This document shows, one piece after another, positions 29,341 to 41,434 of a stretch of DNA of 64,000 nucleotides; position 1 is the first letter of the stretch; each line of letters starts with the position of its first letter. Source of the DNA: Onchocerca volvulus (taxonomy: Eukaryota; Nematoda; Chromadorea; Rhabditida; Onchocercidae). Under the pieces are notes generated by a model. That model had not been told where the DNA came from. It saw only the letters and a list, made by a program, of their open reading frames with translations, and ran no database searches. The translations under genes were made by a program, and so were the position numbers. Where the stretch lies: NCBI GenBank assembly GCA_000499405.2, contig HG738140.1, positions 13,295,560 to 13,359,559 of the forward strand, in the 5' to 3' direction.

Positions 29341-30501
29341 TGTGCAAAACACTAAAAATGAGTTAATACAGCTATTTTTGCGTCTAAAATCAAGGCAAAA
29401 GAAATGAAAAACGACGAGATGAACCAAAGATCGATTTAAATCGACGATGAATTCCGCTTTTCAATCAATAGGCTGTAAATATTTGCCATCTTCTAACCTT
29501 CTAATCAAATAATGAGGGTAGAATGGGAGAAAAAAATCGACTAATCTATCGTTATCATTATCATTATCACTCATATCTCCAATCAATATCACCAACAGAA
29601 AACAATGACTCAGAATATATTCCTCATACCCTATCAGTGCCATCAACATTAATTCCTACTTTCTCAATATTCGAAAATATCGATTTCCTTCCTTTCCTTT
29701 TTTTAAAATTTACTTTCAGTTTGCAACTACAATCATCCCATCATGCAAATTCATTTCAATTAAAATTCCAAAAGCTTAATTTCAGGGGGTATTTTTGTGG
29801 AATATTCTTGAGAAAGCTATTGGAAGAAATTTTAAAGACTTATTAAAATAACATGATTATTACTGCTAATAATCAATAATTGCATTTGCTAATATCGTTT
29901 TAGGTTTAAAATACGATACAATTTTAACAGAACTATGATTGGATTTGCTTTGCATAATGGCTATAAACAATATCAGCACAGTAAAAATTTTACAGCTTAC
30001 ACAGCACAGTAAAAACAATGAAAATGATAATATCCTAACTAACTACTTCTTCCTCCTCTTTATTTAAAAGACCCAAAAGATTCTGGCTTGCTTTAAAAGC
30101 ATGATAAAGAGAAAGAAATGTCGGAAAATTTTAACATTTAATGAAACAATTTAAATGTTTGAGTATTTAAGTGTGTAAATGAAGTGTTTTCTAAAATTTT
30201 TTTATTAATCAATGTTTCATTAATATATTATTTAATTAATGAGCTATTAATGTATTATTTAATTAATTTTTTAATAATTTTAATTGAAGCATTCATTTAT
30301 CCTATAATTTTCATCTATTCTTTTCTGATTAAAATGCTAAAACGAATGCTATGATAAGGAAATAATTAACGATTTTATTTTTATTTTATATGATAAGATG
30401 ATGATACAAGGTTGAATTTCTTTATTACAAATGATAACAAACTTTTTGTAAATACATATATACATATATATCTATATATTTAAAACTTAAAAAAAAAAGT
30501 T
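29341..30501. other. Intergenic region between the TSSK-like kinase and ALDH4A1
   Basis: This 1.16-kb spacer lies between two same-strand genes. It includes an A+T-only imperfect duplication around 30218-30268 (ATTATTTAATTAAT repeated). The open frame at 29523-29846 (plus) is Ser/Phe/Leu-rich with no motif, and I do not call it. Confidence 0.55.
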
Positions 30502-33500
30502 TCAAGTAGGTTTATCAGAATTTGTTGTTATTGAATCGTTAACAGTTTGAACTAGAATACGATATTTAACACCAGCTAGCCATTTGGAACGTAATACTCC
30601 CTCAATTGTTAATCTTTTTTGAGGTATCGGATGCAGGATATCATATATTAACCTTTTCGCATCAATACTTATTTCTGTTGTTCGTCGATATGCTATTCTA
30701 AATAATTTTTTTTGAAAATATATTAAACAATTAAATGAAAATTTCAAAAAATTGGGCAAAAAAGAAATAATAAAAATAAATAAAAAAATTAGAATATTAA
30801 AATAATAATTGATCAAAATAAATAAAATAAACATTAAAATTATATATGTGCATTATTAATAGGAAATTTTTCAAAGATATATTTAAAAAATTTTATTATT
30901 TCAAATTTATGATGAAATGCTAGAAAAAAAATTTTTAACTTATGGATTAGGAAATCTAATAAAACACTTTTAATATGCATTATTTAATCATTCTTGATAA
31001 TGATTGCAAAAAAAAAACTAATATTAATAATAAAATACTAAAAAATTATAAAAAGAGGAAGTATTTAGGTTAAAATTACTTTAAAATATTAAGAAACAAA
31101 AATCAAAATATAAAAATAATTCAGATATTAAAAAAATATTAGTAAAAACAGAAAAAAAAATATAAAAAACATTTGACCGGAGAATTCGAAACTAAAATTA
31201 TTCCAAAAAATGATTAAATATAATGTAGATTTGGAATTATATTATAATTCAATCAGATGACATAACTAAATAAACCTATAACTCAATTATAATTTAAACT
31301 GTAATCGAAATTCGAAGTATAACATATCTACACGCATATAAAATGATATGAAAATTCAAATATATTCAAATTAAATTGTATATTCTATGACCTATGCTGC
31401 AATTGTTTTTCCAGCATTTTTTTCACATCTTTATCATTATAAGGCATCATTCCAGTGATCATAACATATAATACAATGCCCGCACTCCACATATCTGATA
31501 GATATCCATCATATGGTTGTGCTCTGCGGAAATTTCAAAATTTCGTATATTTCTTTATTTTGAAATTTATTTTTTTGTCACAACGAGATGATTTGTTTTC
31601 TCTTAGAGAAATTTTAAATCAACGTTTAGTATCATCGGAAAATGCTAGCAGAACAGTTAATTCCAAAAAAAAAAAAAAAAAAAAAACGATATCAGATTCG
31701 AAATTGACTGTTGCACTGATGCACGATAAAATATTTGCCCATTCAAGGATAGACTATTACTTCAAAAATATGCGACAAAAAGTTTGGCTAGATTATTGCT
31801 ATAAAAATATAGATAAAAGATAGACTATAAATCTATCAAACCTAATAATTTCCGGAGCTAAGTATGCTCGAGAACCACAAAATGTTTTTGATCTTTCACC
31901 CTTTTTCAATAATCGCGCAAAGCTAAAATCGGTAATTTTAATATTTTCGCATGAATCGAGCAATATATTCTCGCATTTGATATCTCGATGTACAACTTCC
32001 ACTGACTTTAAATACTAGAAAATGATTTTTCTTTGAAATTTTTAAAAAGAACATTTTTTTTAAGTTTTAGTTTCAAATCTTAATTTTAATCATTTGACCT
32101 TAATTAATGTTCACATGAAGAGATAATTTTGGACAGCTTGATACCTTCATCACTTCAATAAGTTGTCGAAAATGTATTTTTCCTTCCCTTTCATCAATTT
32201 TACTTTTACGTTTTATTTTTTGTAATAAATCACCTCTACTTGTAAAATCTTGTATAATACAAACATACGGATTTTTTTTAATTACCTGAAAATTTAAGAA
32301 TCGAAATTTGAAAATTTAAAGAATAAAAAGTTTTATGAAAAAACTGAAATGAAGTAAACAATTTGTTTTATCTTCAAGTTAATTTCGATATAATAATAAT
32401 TAATAAGTAAAATATCTGATAATGTTAACAATATTTTTGTATAGAATACAAATAAAACTTTTTTTTTCATCAAATTTAAGAAGGTACTTCATAGACTTTA
32501 ATGATATTGTCATGCTGCAACTTTCGGATAAGTTCAATCTCACGTGGCAAACACTTTTTCGTGTATTTTAAATCTTTCCTGAAGTATACCTGATTTATTA
32601 TTGGTCATTTGTAAGGGAAAATGAAAACAGTATATGTTTGAATGGAGCCATGAGAAATTCAAATGATGGTTATTTTAACTGAATAATTTGATAAATGAAG
32701 AGAAAATTGTAAGATGAAAGGGAATGAAGGAATTGAGGCAATAGCTTCTGTCATTATTCAAGTAATGATAAATTAATTGCGAATATCCAATTAATAATAA
32801 ATCAATCACGAATATTCGATTAATAATAAATTAATTAAAGATGTCCCATTAGTGATAAAATATTGATAAAATACCCAGTATCACATTTGATTACTACCTT
32901 GTGTCGATTATTTTTATAGCAACCATTCTTGCTAGCATATCGCACCAGCCTTTCTTTACTATAGAAAATGTTCCTTTGCCTAAAGAAATAATTGAGGGAA
33001 ATTAGTAAGTAGTGGTGGTGATAACGAAAGTTCTTAGTTAAGAAGTTCATTGGAATGAGTTAAATCTAAGGCTAAATGAGACGAAATTCTCGGGAAGATT
33101 TCCAGAAACTTTCAAGATGGAATAACAGGCAATGTTATCTGCTTTCATTTATCTATTTATCATCATTGTGCACCTAAAGAAGTGATAAGATCAACCTATA
33201 ATGACATTCTTGATAGTCGAACTGAAATATCTTCTTATTATCTTACATGCTCTCCTGCTCTCTCTTTGCTGCCAGTATTCATTTGCATATTCTTATTGCA
33301 AATGAACGTTGTCCAAAATAGTTTATCCAAATTTTTTGAATGAAAAAGAAAAAAAAAGAAGAAACACGAGAGTACAAAGGTCATTCATTAGAAAGAGATC
33401 AAAAATTATCGAGAAAATAACTTGGAAAAGAAGGAAAAAAGAATCACCGAGATCCTCATAGAATATGATCCCTCGTACTTTCATTTCGTTGGCCATTTCG

Positions 33501-33901
33501 GGAGTCAAACTGCGAATAATTTCCCTATCTATCGTAGGATAATCTGTATCATTGATATTCCTGTCTCTTTCTAATGATTTCTTTACTTTCTCGTCCTTCT
33601 CATCTTTTCTCATTCTCACAATTACTGGATTTCTTTTCTCTTCTTCATTTTCTTCGACATCCTCAACTCCCCATATTCTCTTACTTCTTTTACTTTTACT
33701 CAATTTTTCATTTTCTCCATCTTTTTTTATATCATTGTTTGTTTCATCTGTCGATCCCTTACCAATTTCTTTGTCACTTTCGTTTCTCTTCAAATTATTC
33801 ACTCTTTCATTTTGTCTGGCTTTTCCTTTACTTTCATCTCTCTCCATTTTACTCCTTTTATCATCTCCCTTTATTTTTTTTTCTCTGTGATCTTTTTCCA
33901 T
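30502..33901 (-). CDS. TSSK-like serine/threonine protein kinase with charged N-terminal extension
   Basis: Predicted protein kinase of the CAMK-group TSSK type; in animals these are mostly sperm kinases, so a male-germline role is inferred. Exons: 33901-33448, 32979-32898, 32578-32488, 32285-32145, 32014-31842, 31523-31392 and 30697-30502. The total is 1269 nt, 422 residues, longer than a typical TSSK (about 270-370). Residues 1 to about 140 are low complexity and rich in K, E, R and D. The kinase domain starts near YEDLGKGTFSIV (Gly loop) and has VAIK (Lys174), the helix-C acid in PREIEL, HRDIKCEN (Asp267, Asn272), APE (309-311) and SDMWSAG. The metal-binding DFG reads Asp285-Phe-Ser287 (AGC codon), an unusual change; the Asp itself is kept. 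An in-frame TAG upstream supports the ATG at 33901. A TTACAG at about 33982 may be the leader acceptor. Intron 2 holds a 29-bp tandem repeat. Confidence 0.88.
32763..32864. repeat. Tandem repeat, period 29, about 3.5 copies
   Basis: Units begin at 32763, 32792 and 32821, with a partial unit at 32850. Each opens TAATxATAAATxAAT. The array is in the second intron of the kinase gene, about 35 bp downstream of the exon 2 donor. Confidence 0.75.
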
Positions 33902-36725
33902 CGTCTCTTTGCCGCCTCCTTTTATTCCAGTCTATTTTTCTCCCTCTTCGTTTTTTACACAGAACAGTGAGGGAATACCTGTAATGAATTTTATTATCCA
34001 GTATTGCGATCTGATAGATTTTTCCAGTGATTCTTAATCTGAAAAACAACAAACTCATCAATACAGTCCTCTACAGAACACGCTTTCCTTAAAAGTATGT
34101 GAAATTCGAATGATCATTCTATGATCCATATAACTTAATTCGAAATACAAAATTATTCGGTCCTTAATTAATAAATTTAAATTTCAATCTCAAATTTAAA
34201 TCTTTATTTATTTCAATTTCTAGTACTGTACTCATTCTTGCTATCAAATTTTAATGTTTATTAAATTTAAACTTAGTTTATTTAATCGATATATTTTATT
34301 AGGAATTTCTTTAATGAACTCTTGTGATATCATTCATATTTAAAATTATTTTTTCTTTTAAATTTCATCCTTTTCACTTCCATGTAAAGCTATTTGTAGA
34401 ACAGTCATTAAAATACCGCTGAAATAATCCAGCAAACAAATAAAACGTGTAGTGAAGGTGACTGAATTAATGAAAAATACGCACAGAAATAACAGTCATA
34501 CTTTTATAGCTAAAATTTTATAATACAAATTTGCATATTTAAGAAGTGTTTTAACCTTTCAACGTAACTCAATCAAATTTATTTTTACGAAAAAATTAAT
34601 CGTTTTGATTAATTTCATTTTGATGATGCATATATTACTCCGCGATAGATTTGGATGAATAGAATTTTTTCACTTAAAAATGCAATAATTGAAATTCAAA
34701 AGTTCAATTATTCACATCAATTATTTTAACAAATTTAATAAGAAGTAAGTGAGATAATTATTGAAATTCACGAAATCAATGAAATATGTTAGTTTTCAAG
34801 AATGAACGAAAGGCATAATCAGTGAATGAAATCTCGGCTAGCAGTCCTATTATCGTTAACAAACAGTTTTTCATGAAAATCCCGTGTTATCGGTGCTTCA
34901 TGAAGGATAAGATTTGATTTGTTTTTTTTTTAAGTTTTTACAATCAAAAATATGCTAAACTTTAAAAGTATGGATTCGATTGACAACAATTGGTTAGAAA
35001 TACTGCTTATTACTGATATAATGAAAAATGATTTTAGGAAAAATTTGATATGTGCAGTATAATATGTTATATTTATTCAGTTGCTAGCAGAATTGCCTAT
35101 TACAATAAAATTTATATTTAAAATTATTTGAAATTTTCAAATGATGTTTGGATATTTCAAACTGAAAAGAAAAAAAAAACTATAAGTAAACTAGTTCTTT
35201 CAAACTAGTTCATTATTTCAGTGATGATTAAAATCTAAATTTTTCACAAATTCCATTAAATAAAATGTTTTTTTATTGCAATGTAACATCAATGATAATG
35301 AAGTTTCTTTTTTTGGTGCAATTGAAGCACGTTTTGAATTGAAAAAGGATTCTAGAGAAAATAACAAACAAAAAAGCAAACAAGCAAGTTTATTAGTACA
35401 AATCAAATATTTAAACATCTGTCACTAATATCGATCAATCAATATTTATCTCCGATAGCAAATATTAGAAAAGATCAACGAAAGGTGAAATTGTTTTATT
35501 CCTTTCATTCAATTTAAAAATTATTCAAATTTCAAAAAATGTCCTTACGATTTAAAAATAGTAGTGAGAGATTGCAATTTGAAAATATAACAAAGGAAAT
35601 CATCTGTTGCTTCTATCCTGCAACTCGTAGCTTTATAGCTTGCAATCTTGAGTTATTGATTTCTAGCATTCTTACATCTCATTAAATTCATATTTTATGT
35701 TGACACGATCATAAGTAAATTTCGTTATGGCGTTAGCTACAATTTTAGGCCCATCGGATTTCTTGATATAATGGAAAAGTCACAATTATTGTTGGTATTT
35801 ATGAAACGTTATACGGATTTTTTCATGGAATGATTTGAAATAGGAAGATTTGAATGAATGATAGAAAATTAATGACTGCTAGAGAATTCGAAAAATGAAC
35901 AAAAGAGTTTGATCTACATTGTACGAAAGATTAATCTACATTTTAAGATGATTCTTTCAGGTAAGAAAATTTCATAAATGCTGAAATAATATGATTCAAA
36001 TTTTTGACTTTATATATTAGCATCTGATTTTTTCTAAGCAAATTATTGCATTGTTTTCTTAGCTTATTAATCTGAAAACAACTAATAATTTTATACGTAT
36101 GACAAATTAACTTTTACTTTTTACATCTTTTGATGTTCATAATTCAATTGGAAGTTTATTTATATTTCGGAAAAATGTACTCCAATTTTATTACCTTCCT
36201 GGCTTCTAATTTCTCGAAAGTAACAATCCCATAAAAGCTCATGACCAAAACCAAATGCAGCTCAAGAAATGAATGATAAATTTACTGTGAAAAGAAAAAT
36301 AATTTATTATTATTATTATTACAGCATTATACCAGAGATAACAGTTAGTCTTTGATGCTAAGTATTTCAAATGCCTATATCCAATTTGTATCGCATAAAT
36401 GATGAAAAATTGTTTAAATATGTTGAAATTAATAATTAATAAGTTGTGTATAATAAAAATAAGTAAGAAAAAAAAATTGTGATGCAACATTTGGAAATGA
36501 AACTATAGATACCAATGAACTATAAATACCCGACTGGATACAGATACCAAATCAATCACTGATACAGATAAATTATGAATACTAATCAATCAAACAGAAA
36601 TATCAGTAAAAAAAGAAGTCAACAGTTCTTTAAGTTATGGAAACCATGAAAACTGCCCAATTACTTGAATGCCATATTAAGACTCAGAATGATTTGAAAT
36701 TACGATAAGTACCATGCATTATGTC

Positions 36726-36921
36726 AATTAATTCAAATATTCATTCCGTCATGAATTAATTCAAATTTTCATTCTTTCTTGGATTAATTCAAATTTTCAT
36801 TCCTTCTGGAATTAATTCAAATATTCATTCCTTGTTGAATTAATTCAAATTTTCATTCCTTCTTGAATTAATTCAAATTTTCATTCCTTCTTGAATTAAT
36901 TCAAATATTCATTCCGTCCCG
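36726..36921. repeat. Seven-copy 28-bp tandem array carrying a 14-bp palindrome
   Basis: There are exactly seven 28-bp units, starting at 36726, 36754, 36782, 36810, 36838, 36866 and 36894. Each junction carries GAATTAATTC; the best copies carry TTGAATTAATTCAA, a perfect palindrome. The variable part is TATTCATTCCgtc or TTTTCATTCCttc. Units 1 and 7 share the GTC variant, and units 5 and 6 are identical. The array ends about 510 bp upstream of the pseudouridine synthase ATG. Confidence 0.9.
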
Positions 36922-36926
36922 TCCTC

Positions 36927-37163
36927 TCAGCGTATAATACTTTTGGTCTTATCTGTGATCAGAAAATCGCAAATTGACATTGAACCCATAAAGGAACGAT
37001 ATAAACGATGAGACATGCCTTTTTCCTTTTGTTTCTTAGTATCAGATGATTCCTCATTAACCTTAATCTCTGTTATTGCTATGCTCCAAACCTTATCATT
37101 CTCATGGAGGCTCTTATTCCATAATATTTTCAATATTGCATCACTCCTTGTCAACGACCCTTA
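36927..37163 (-). other. Unassigned open segment, possible exon or gene relic
   Basis: About 78 codons are open between a TAA and a TGA, with more G+C than the flanks and a coding-like composition (LKILWNKSLHEN, WSIAITEIKVNEE). There is no ATG until about residue 49. A possible acceptor (TTCCTAAG) lies at the upstream edge, and internal donors exist. It abuts the 28-bp array. No family is recognised; it could equally be a pseudogene piece or chance. Confidence 0.25.
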
Positions 37164-37193
37164 GGAATTTTTTGCACCAATATGTTTACAGTT

Positions 37194-37224
<31 letters not shown>

Positions 37225-37399
37225 GGTTTAATTGGTTTTTTTTAATGTAATTTTTGTTTTTAGAACTGAATTTTAAAGGATAGGACAAATTTTTGAATCT
37301 TAAAAATTTCAAATTTTGGTAAAGATTCAAAAGTTTCTATATATGATAAATATGATGATATTATAATATTTCAGGTGTGAAAGACGATATAAGACGTTT

Positions 37400-37420
37400 A
37401 TGACAGCGATAGTATGTTAA
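37400..37420 (+). promoter_or_regulatory. Small upstream ORF in the pseudouridine synthase leader
   Basis: If the ATTTCAG at 37368-37374 is the 5' end of the mature message, an ATG with the six-codon frame MTAIVC and a stop precedes the coding ATG. It could damp translation. Confidence 0.35.
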
Positions 37421-37432
37421 ATTAATCATTGA

Positions 37433-40400
37433 ATGAGAAAAAATGTAAGTAGTCAATGCTATAGATATAGTTAGTGAAATTTCCCATGATCATATTCGTT
37501 ACAAAAATTACGCAATATGAATAATGTATTCATTGTAGCTATCATGTAATATTCAAACTATATATATCATAGACCAAACAAATGTTTACTTAATATATAT
37601 TTTATTATGCATCATTTAGTGCTTTTGTTACATGTTTTGATTTTTAGTTTTATTTAATATTTATCAGTCCTTTTATATAGTATTCGCTAATCTATCATCA
37701 TATTCAGTCAACAATACGTGCTTTTACTACATAGTATACTGCTATGGATTTCACTAAATTTAATTTAAGTACTTCTGAAATAAAGCTTTTGTATTTTTAA
37801 CTCAATTTTTTTTTTCTTTTTTTTTTTATAGAGTCCTAAATCGAAGAAACGTAAACACGAGGAAATAGATATACTAGATGAAATGCCAGAAAATATCGGT
37901 TTTCACATTAAAAACGGTTTAATTTTTGTCGCATATTTTTGGATTTTTTTTTTTCTCATGGAATTTGTTTCGTTTTCACATAAAATCCACCAAAGAGTTT
38001 ACCTTTTGCCTAAACTATGTAATTGCTTGTTATCGACGTATTTTATTTCCGCTTAAAAAAATGAAGCTAATTAGTACAAATATTATCATTTATGTAGCGA
38101 TTTAGTTCAAACAGTTTAAAAAGTTAAGAATTAAAGATGAATTAGATAATTGTTTGTTATGATTTTGCAGGTATTCGATATTTGAACCCGTACTGGAGTG
38201 TTTATCGTACATGGGCTAAAGGACGATGGATTGGGCGTCGTTTAATCGATGTTTTTACCGAGGAATTTGTGTCATTGAGTCCGCTTTATTCTGTAATGTT
38301 TTATCCATTTTTTCGGAAACTTTATTACTGTCAAATGAAAGTTGTGGTTTTCAACTCATAATTATAACTATTTTCACCTGATATCTGAGGAATCCAAATG
38401 CATTGTGAAATCAGATTTTCATAATATATATGAATTTCCATTTAAATGGTTCCATTGCAGACAGCTGCATGTAAATTAGGTCGTATTTGGGTAAATTGCA
38501 AACAAATGACGGATGTTAATTACATCGTGCAACATAACGATTCGATTGAGCATATAGGACATCGTCATGAGCATCCTATCTTGGACCATTACATCAGAGT
38601 GATCGATAATGACAATGATATCCTGGTGGTGGATAAGCCACCAAGTATGCCGGTACATCCGTGCGGTAGGTACTGTGTGCACACAGTATTAGGTATGTTG
38701 CGCGAACAGCGAGGTCTTCGTGGTCTTAGAGGTAAATGTTTTTTCCAAGAATTTTGTTCCATTTATGCAAACAAATTTATGCACTTTTGATATTCATTAA
38801 CATAAAATGAAAGATAGTAATAAGTTTTTCGGGATTTACTATCATTACATTTCCCTCTTAATATGAAATGGGCAAATTTATATTTTATACTACTCATGAA
38901 AGAGATATTTACTTTTGTCGCTTTAAAAATTTAGCAAAATTTTTTTCCTAATGATATGTCCATCTGTAAATATATCTAAATAAGATAATTTTCTGAACTT
39001 CTAAACATATTCGATATGTTAAATATAAAACATATATTTGAATTTCCATATTTAACAAACTTTTATTTTGTAGTTGTACATAGGCTGGACCGAACAACAT
39101 CTGGTGTGTTGTTGTTTGCTAGAAATGCTGAAACGGATATGAAAGTTAGCCTTCCGATTCATTAGATTTGACAGATTTAAATAATATTCTTTTTTTTTCT
39201 TGTCAGTAATTTCCTGTTTTTAAATTAGTTTGCGTTAACAATTTTATAAATAGGATGGTATATTGAAACATGATTTCTGTGAGAAAGAAAATTTGGAATT
39301 TAATTGGATTTTGATTTAAAATTAAAAGTAACTGAAATAGTGAATTAGTTTGTAAAAGAAGGAAAGTATTGTTATGTCACACACAATTTTCTTGTTCATT
39401 TAAAATTTTGAAGCTTATTTTTAATTGGATTTATTCACATAATTTTTTTGCTACATATTCAGGAACAAAGAAGAACTGAATTTATTCATTTATCCATATT
39501 TATAATTGCCAAATTGTTGATTGCTTTGGAATTTCTTTCATCTGTTGCATATTAAAAAGAAAAAATTTATTTCCAGCTAAAAAGGACATTACGTGCTGGT
39601 GAAATATGGCATAAAGAATATCTTTGTAAAGTAGAAGGTGTCTTTCCCGAGTAAGTGAATTTTTCTTCTTTGTTTTTTAATTTTCTAAATTAGAAATTTT
39701 GTGTTGAATGCAATCTGAAGTTGTAAAACTACAATAAGAAAAAAAAAAAAACGAAGAGGAAAGAATTTGTGCAAGTGATGAATGAAAGCATGCTGTTTAT
39801 GAGTCGGAGCGTATTTTGAAGTAGAATATTCTTACTTTATAGGAAGTTTTAAAAGAAGTGGTGATGTATTGATTAACAAAAAAAAAAAAAAAAAATGAAT
39901 TTTGTTAACATTTATCGAAAAATATGAATTTTGTTAACATTTATCGAAGGACATCGCTCAAAATTTTTGAGATAGAGATGTTTGATGGTAAGCTAAAATA
40001 ATTCAGTTACATCAAGCTAATTTAGCTTACCATCATTGTATAACTCTAATGTTAACCTGCAATGGTCAGAAAATGAAGTTCAAGTGCTTTTAATTTTTAA
40101 ATCAAATTCATATCATAATTTCAATTTTTTGAAGAAACAAAGAGATTGTTTGTGATCGTCCCATTGGGCCACTTATTGTTTCGATGGGTATCCAATGTAT
40201 TCGTGATGATGGCAAATATGCTCTGACCCGTTTTTCGCGTTTATGGACGGATGGTCAAACATCAATTGTTCGTTGTATGCTAGAAACTGGTCGTACTCAC
40301 CAAATTCGTGTTCACTTGCAATATTTAGGTAGCTCTTTAAAATCAGTTTTCCGTTTAGCTGAATAAATGACATTTTAAAAAGGTTTAAAACTGATTGCTA

Positions 40401-41078
40401 TGTCTCAGCAACTTTGAATGGTAACAGAGTTTTCCCTTTTGGACATTGTTTATTGATCATATATTGTTTGTCGTTGTACTTTTGGTCAATTAGTCTTTCA
40501 TTTTGACTAATTTTTTTTTTGTAGCCCAAAGTCTTTATTCGTTTTATTCATCATTTTAGGTTACCCCATAGTGGATGATTATATTTACAATACTGCTGCT
40601 TGGGGTGCAACGAAAGGCAAAGATGGAAATTATGGAAAATCGTTGGAGCAGGTATTGAAAGAAAAAAAAAAGATCAAATATTGGAAAGAGATTTGGGAGT
40701 GAAGCGGGGAAAAGCTCATTTCTTTAGTAATTTATAATTTTGAAAAAATGTTCTGGAAAATAGTAGTACACAAAATCTCAACGCTCATTGACATGGGTTT
40801 TTATTTGGATTTTCTCAAATTTAATCCATTCTATCTTTTCAGCTTCGAAAAGATGTTCTCGAAGAGCATAAAGCGTCTAACTGGCATGAACAAATAGATC
40901 CTGAATATGAGACTAGAGTAAAACAAATTGCTGAAGGAAAGGTAATTTCAAAGATAGATTTTTGGAAAAGTTGTGTTTAGGGGACATGTGAAAATTATAA
41001 AAATTTATAAATTTTATGCTGTTCATGTTCGATCTAGTTCAGAAGTGACAGCTTTTGCCAGTAACTCCATGAACTTCA

Positions 41079-41109
<31 letters not shown>

Positions 41110-41434
41110 TTTTTTAATCCAAGTCGCAATATAATGTAGGAAAGCAAATTTTCAAGTCTTGGATTGAATTAATTATAATCAATTTCAGGTACAACCCGAA
41201 TCAGAAGGGCTAGACACAAAAGCACGACAGGAATATGATCCAATATGTGTGAATTGCAATGCGAAAAAGAAAGATATCACACCTGAACAGATGATGTTGC
41301 ACTTGCATTGCCTAAAATATCAGACTAGTGAATGGAGTTATTCGAGTGAGATACCACTTTGGGCCATTCAGCCGAATGACATCCGAAAAGTTCCAGAAGA
41401 TCTCCCAAGAGACAGATATGCAGTTCAAAGTTAA
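37433..41434 (+). CDS. RNA pseudouridine synthase, RluA/RPUSD2 type
   Basis: The protein isomerises uridine to pseudouridine in RNA; the substrate is not predictable from sequence. Exons: 37433-37444, 37832-37916, 38171-38292, 38461-38731, 39074-39144, 39577-39650, 40135-40328, 40560-40651, 40843-40941 and 41189-41434. The total is 1266 nt, 421 residues. The catalytic motif is HRLDRTTSG with Asp169. Other family motifs are ILVVDKPPSMPVHPCGRY, TGRTHQIRVHLQYLG and YPIVDDYIYN. Before the core, LGRIWVNCKQ plus VQHNDSIEH form an S4-like segment. The N terminus has a basic run (SPKSKKRKHE), possibly a nuclear signal. The tail has CVNC and a later HLHC with WAIQP, as in eukaryotic RPUSD2, perhaps a metal site. 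The first coding exon is only 12 nt (MRKN), with a strong GTAAGT donor. An ATTTCAG at 37368-37374 may be the leader acceptor. AATAAA is present near 41462. Confidence 0.92.
39895..39953. repeat. Two-copy tandem duplication, period about 29
   Basis: ATGAATTTTGTTAACATTTA followed by TCGAA occurs twice in succession after a poly(A) run, in an intron of the pseudouridine synthase gene. The copies are nearly identical, so the duplication is recent. Confidence 0.8.
39983..40035. repeat. Perfect 15-bp inverted repeat with 23-nt loop
   Basis: Left arm TGATGGTAAGCTAAA (39983-39997), right arm TTTAGCTTACCATCA (40021-40035). The loop itself contains AAGCTAA. It is intronic, about 100 bp before the next exon. 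Confidence 0.85.

Larger units (their letters stand above)
33902..37432. other. Divergent intergenic region between the kinase and the pseudouridine synthase
   Basis: This 3.5-kb region separates two divergently transcribed genes and so should hold both promoters. It contains the 28-bp palindromic array (36726-36921), an unassigned open segment (36927-37163) and a poly(A) run near 37194-37217. Two copies of the self-complementary 8-mer AACTAGTT lie at 35189-35196 and 35203-35210. Other open frames look like composition artefacts. Confidence 0.55.

Noticed and set aside
33552..33984. Plus-strand Ser/Leu/Phe-rich open frames
   Set aside because: Antisense shadows of the Lys/Glu-rich first exon of the kinase.
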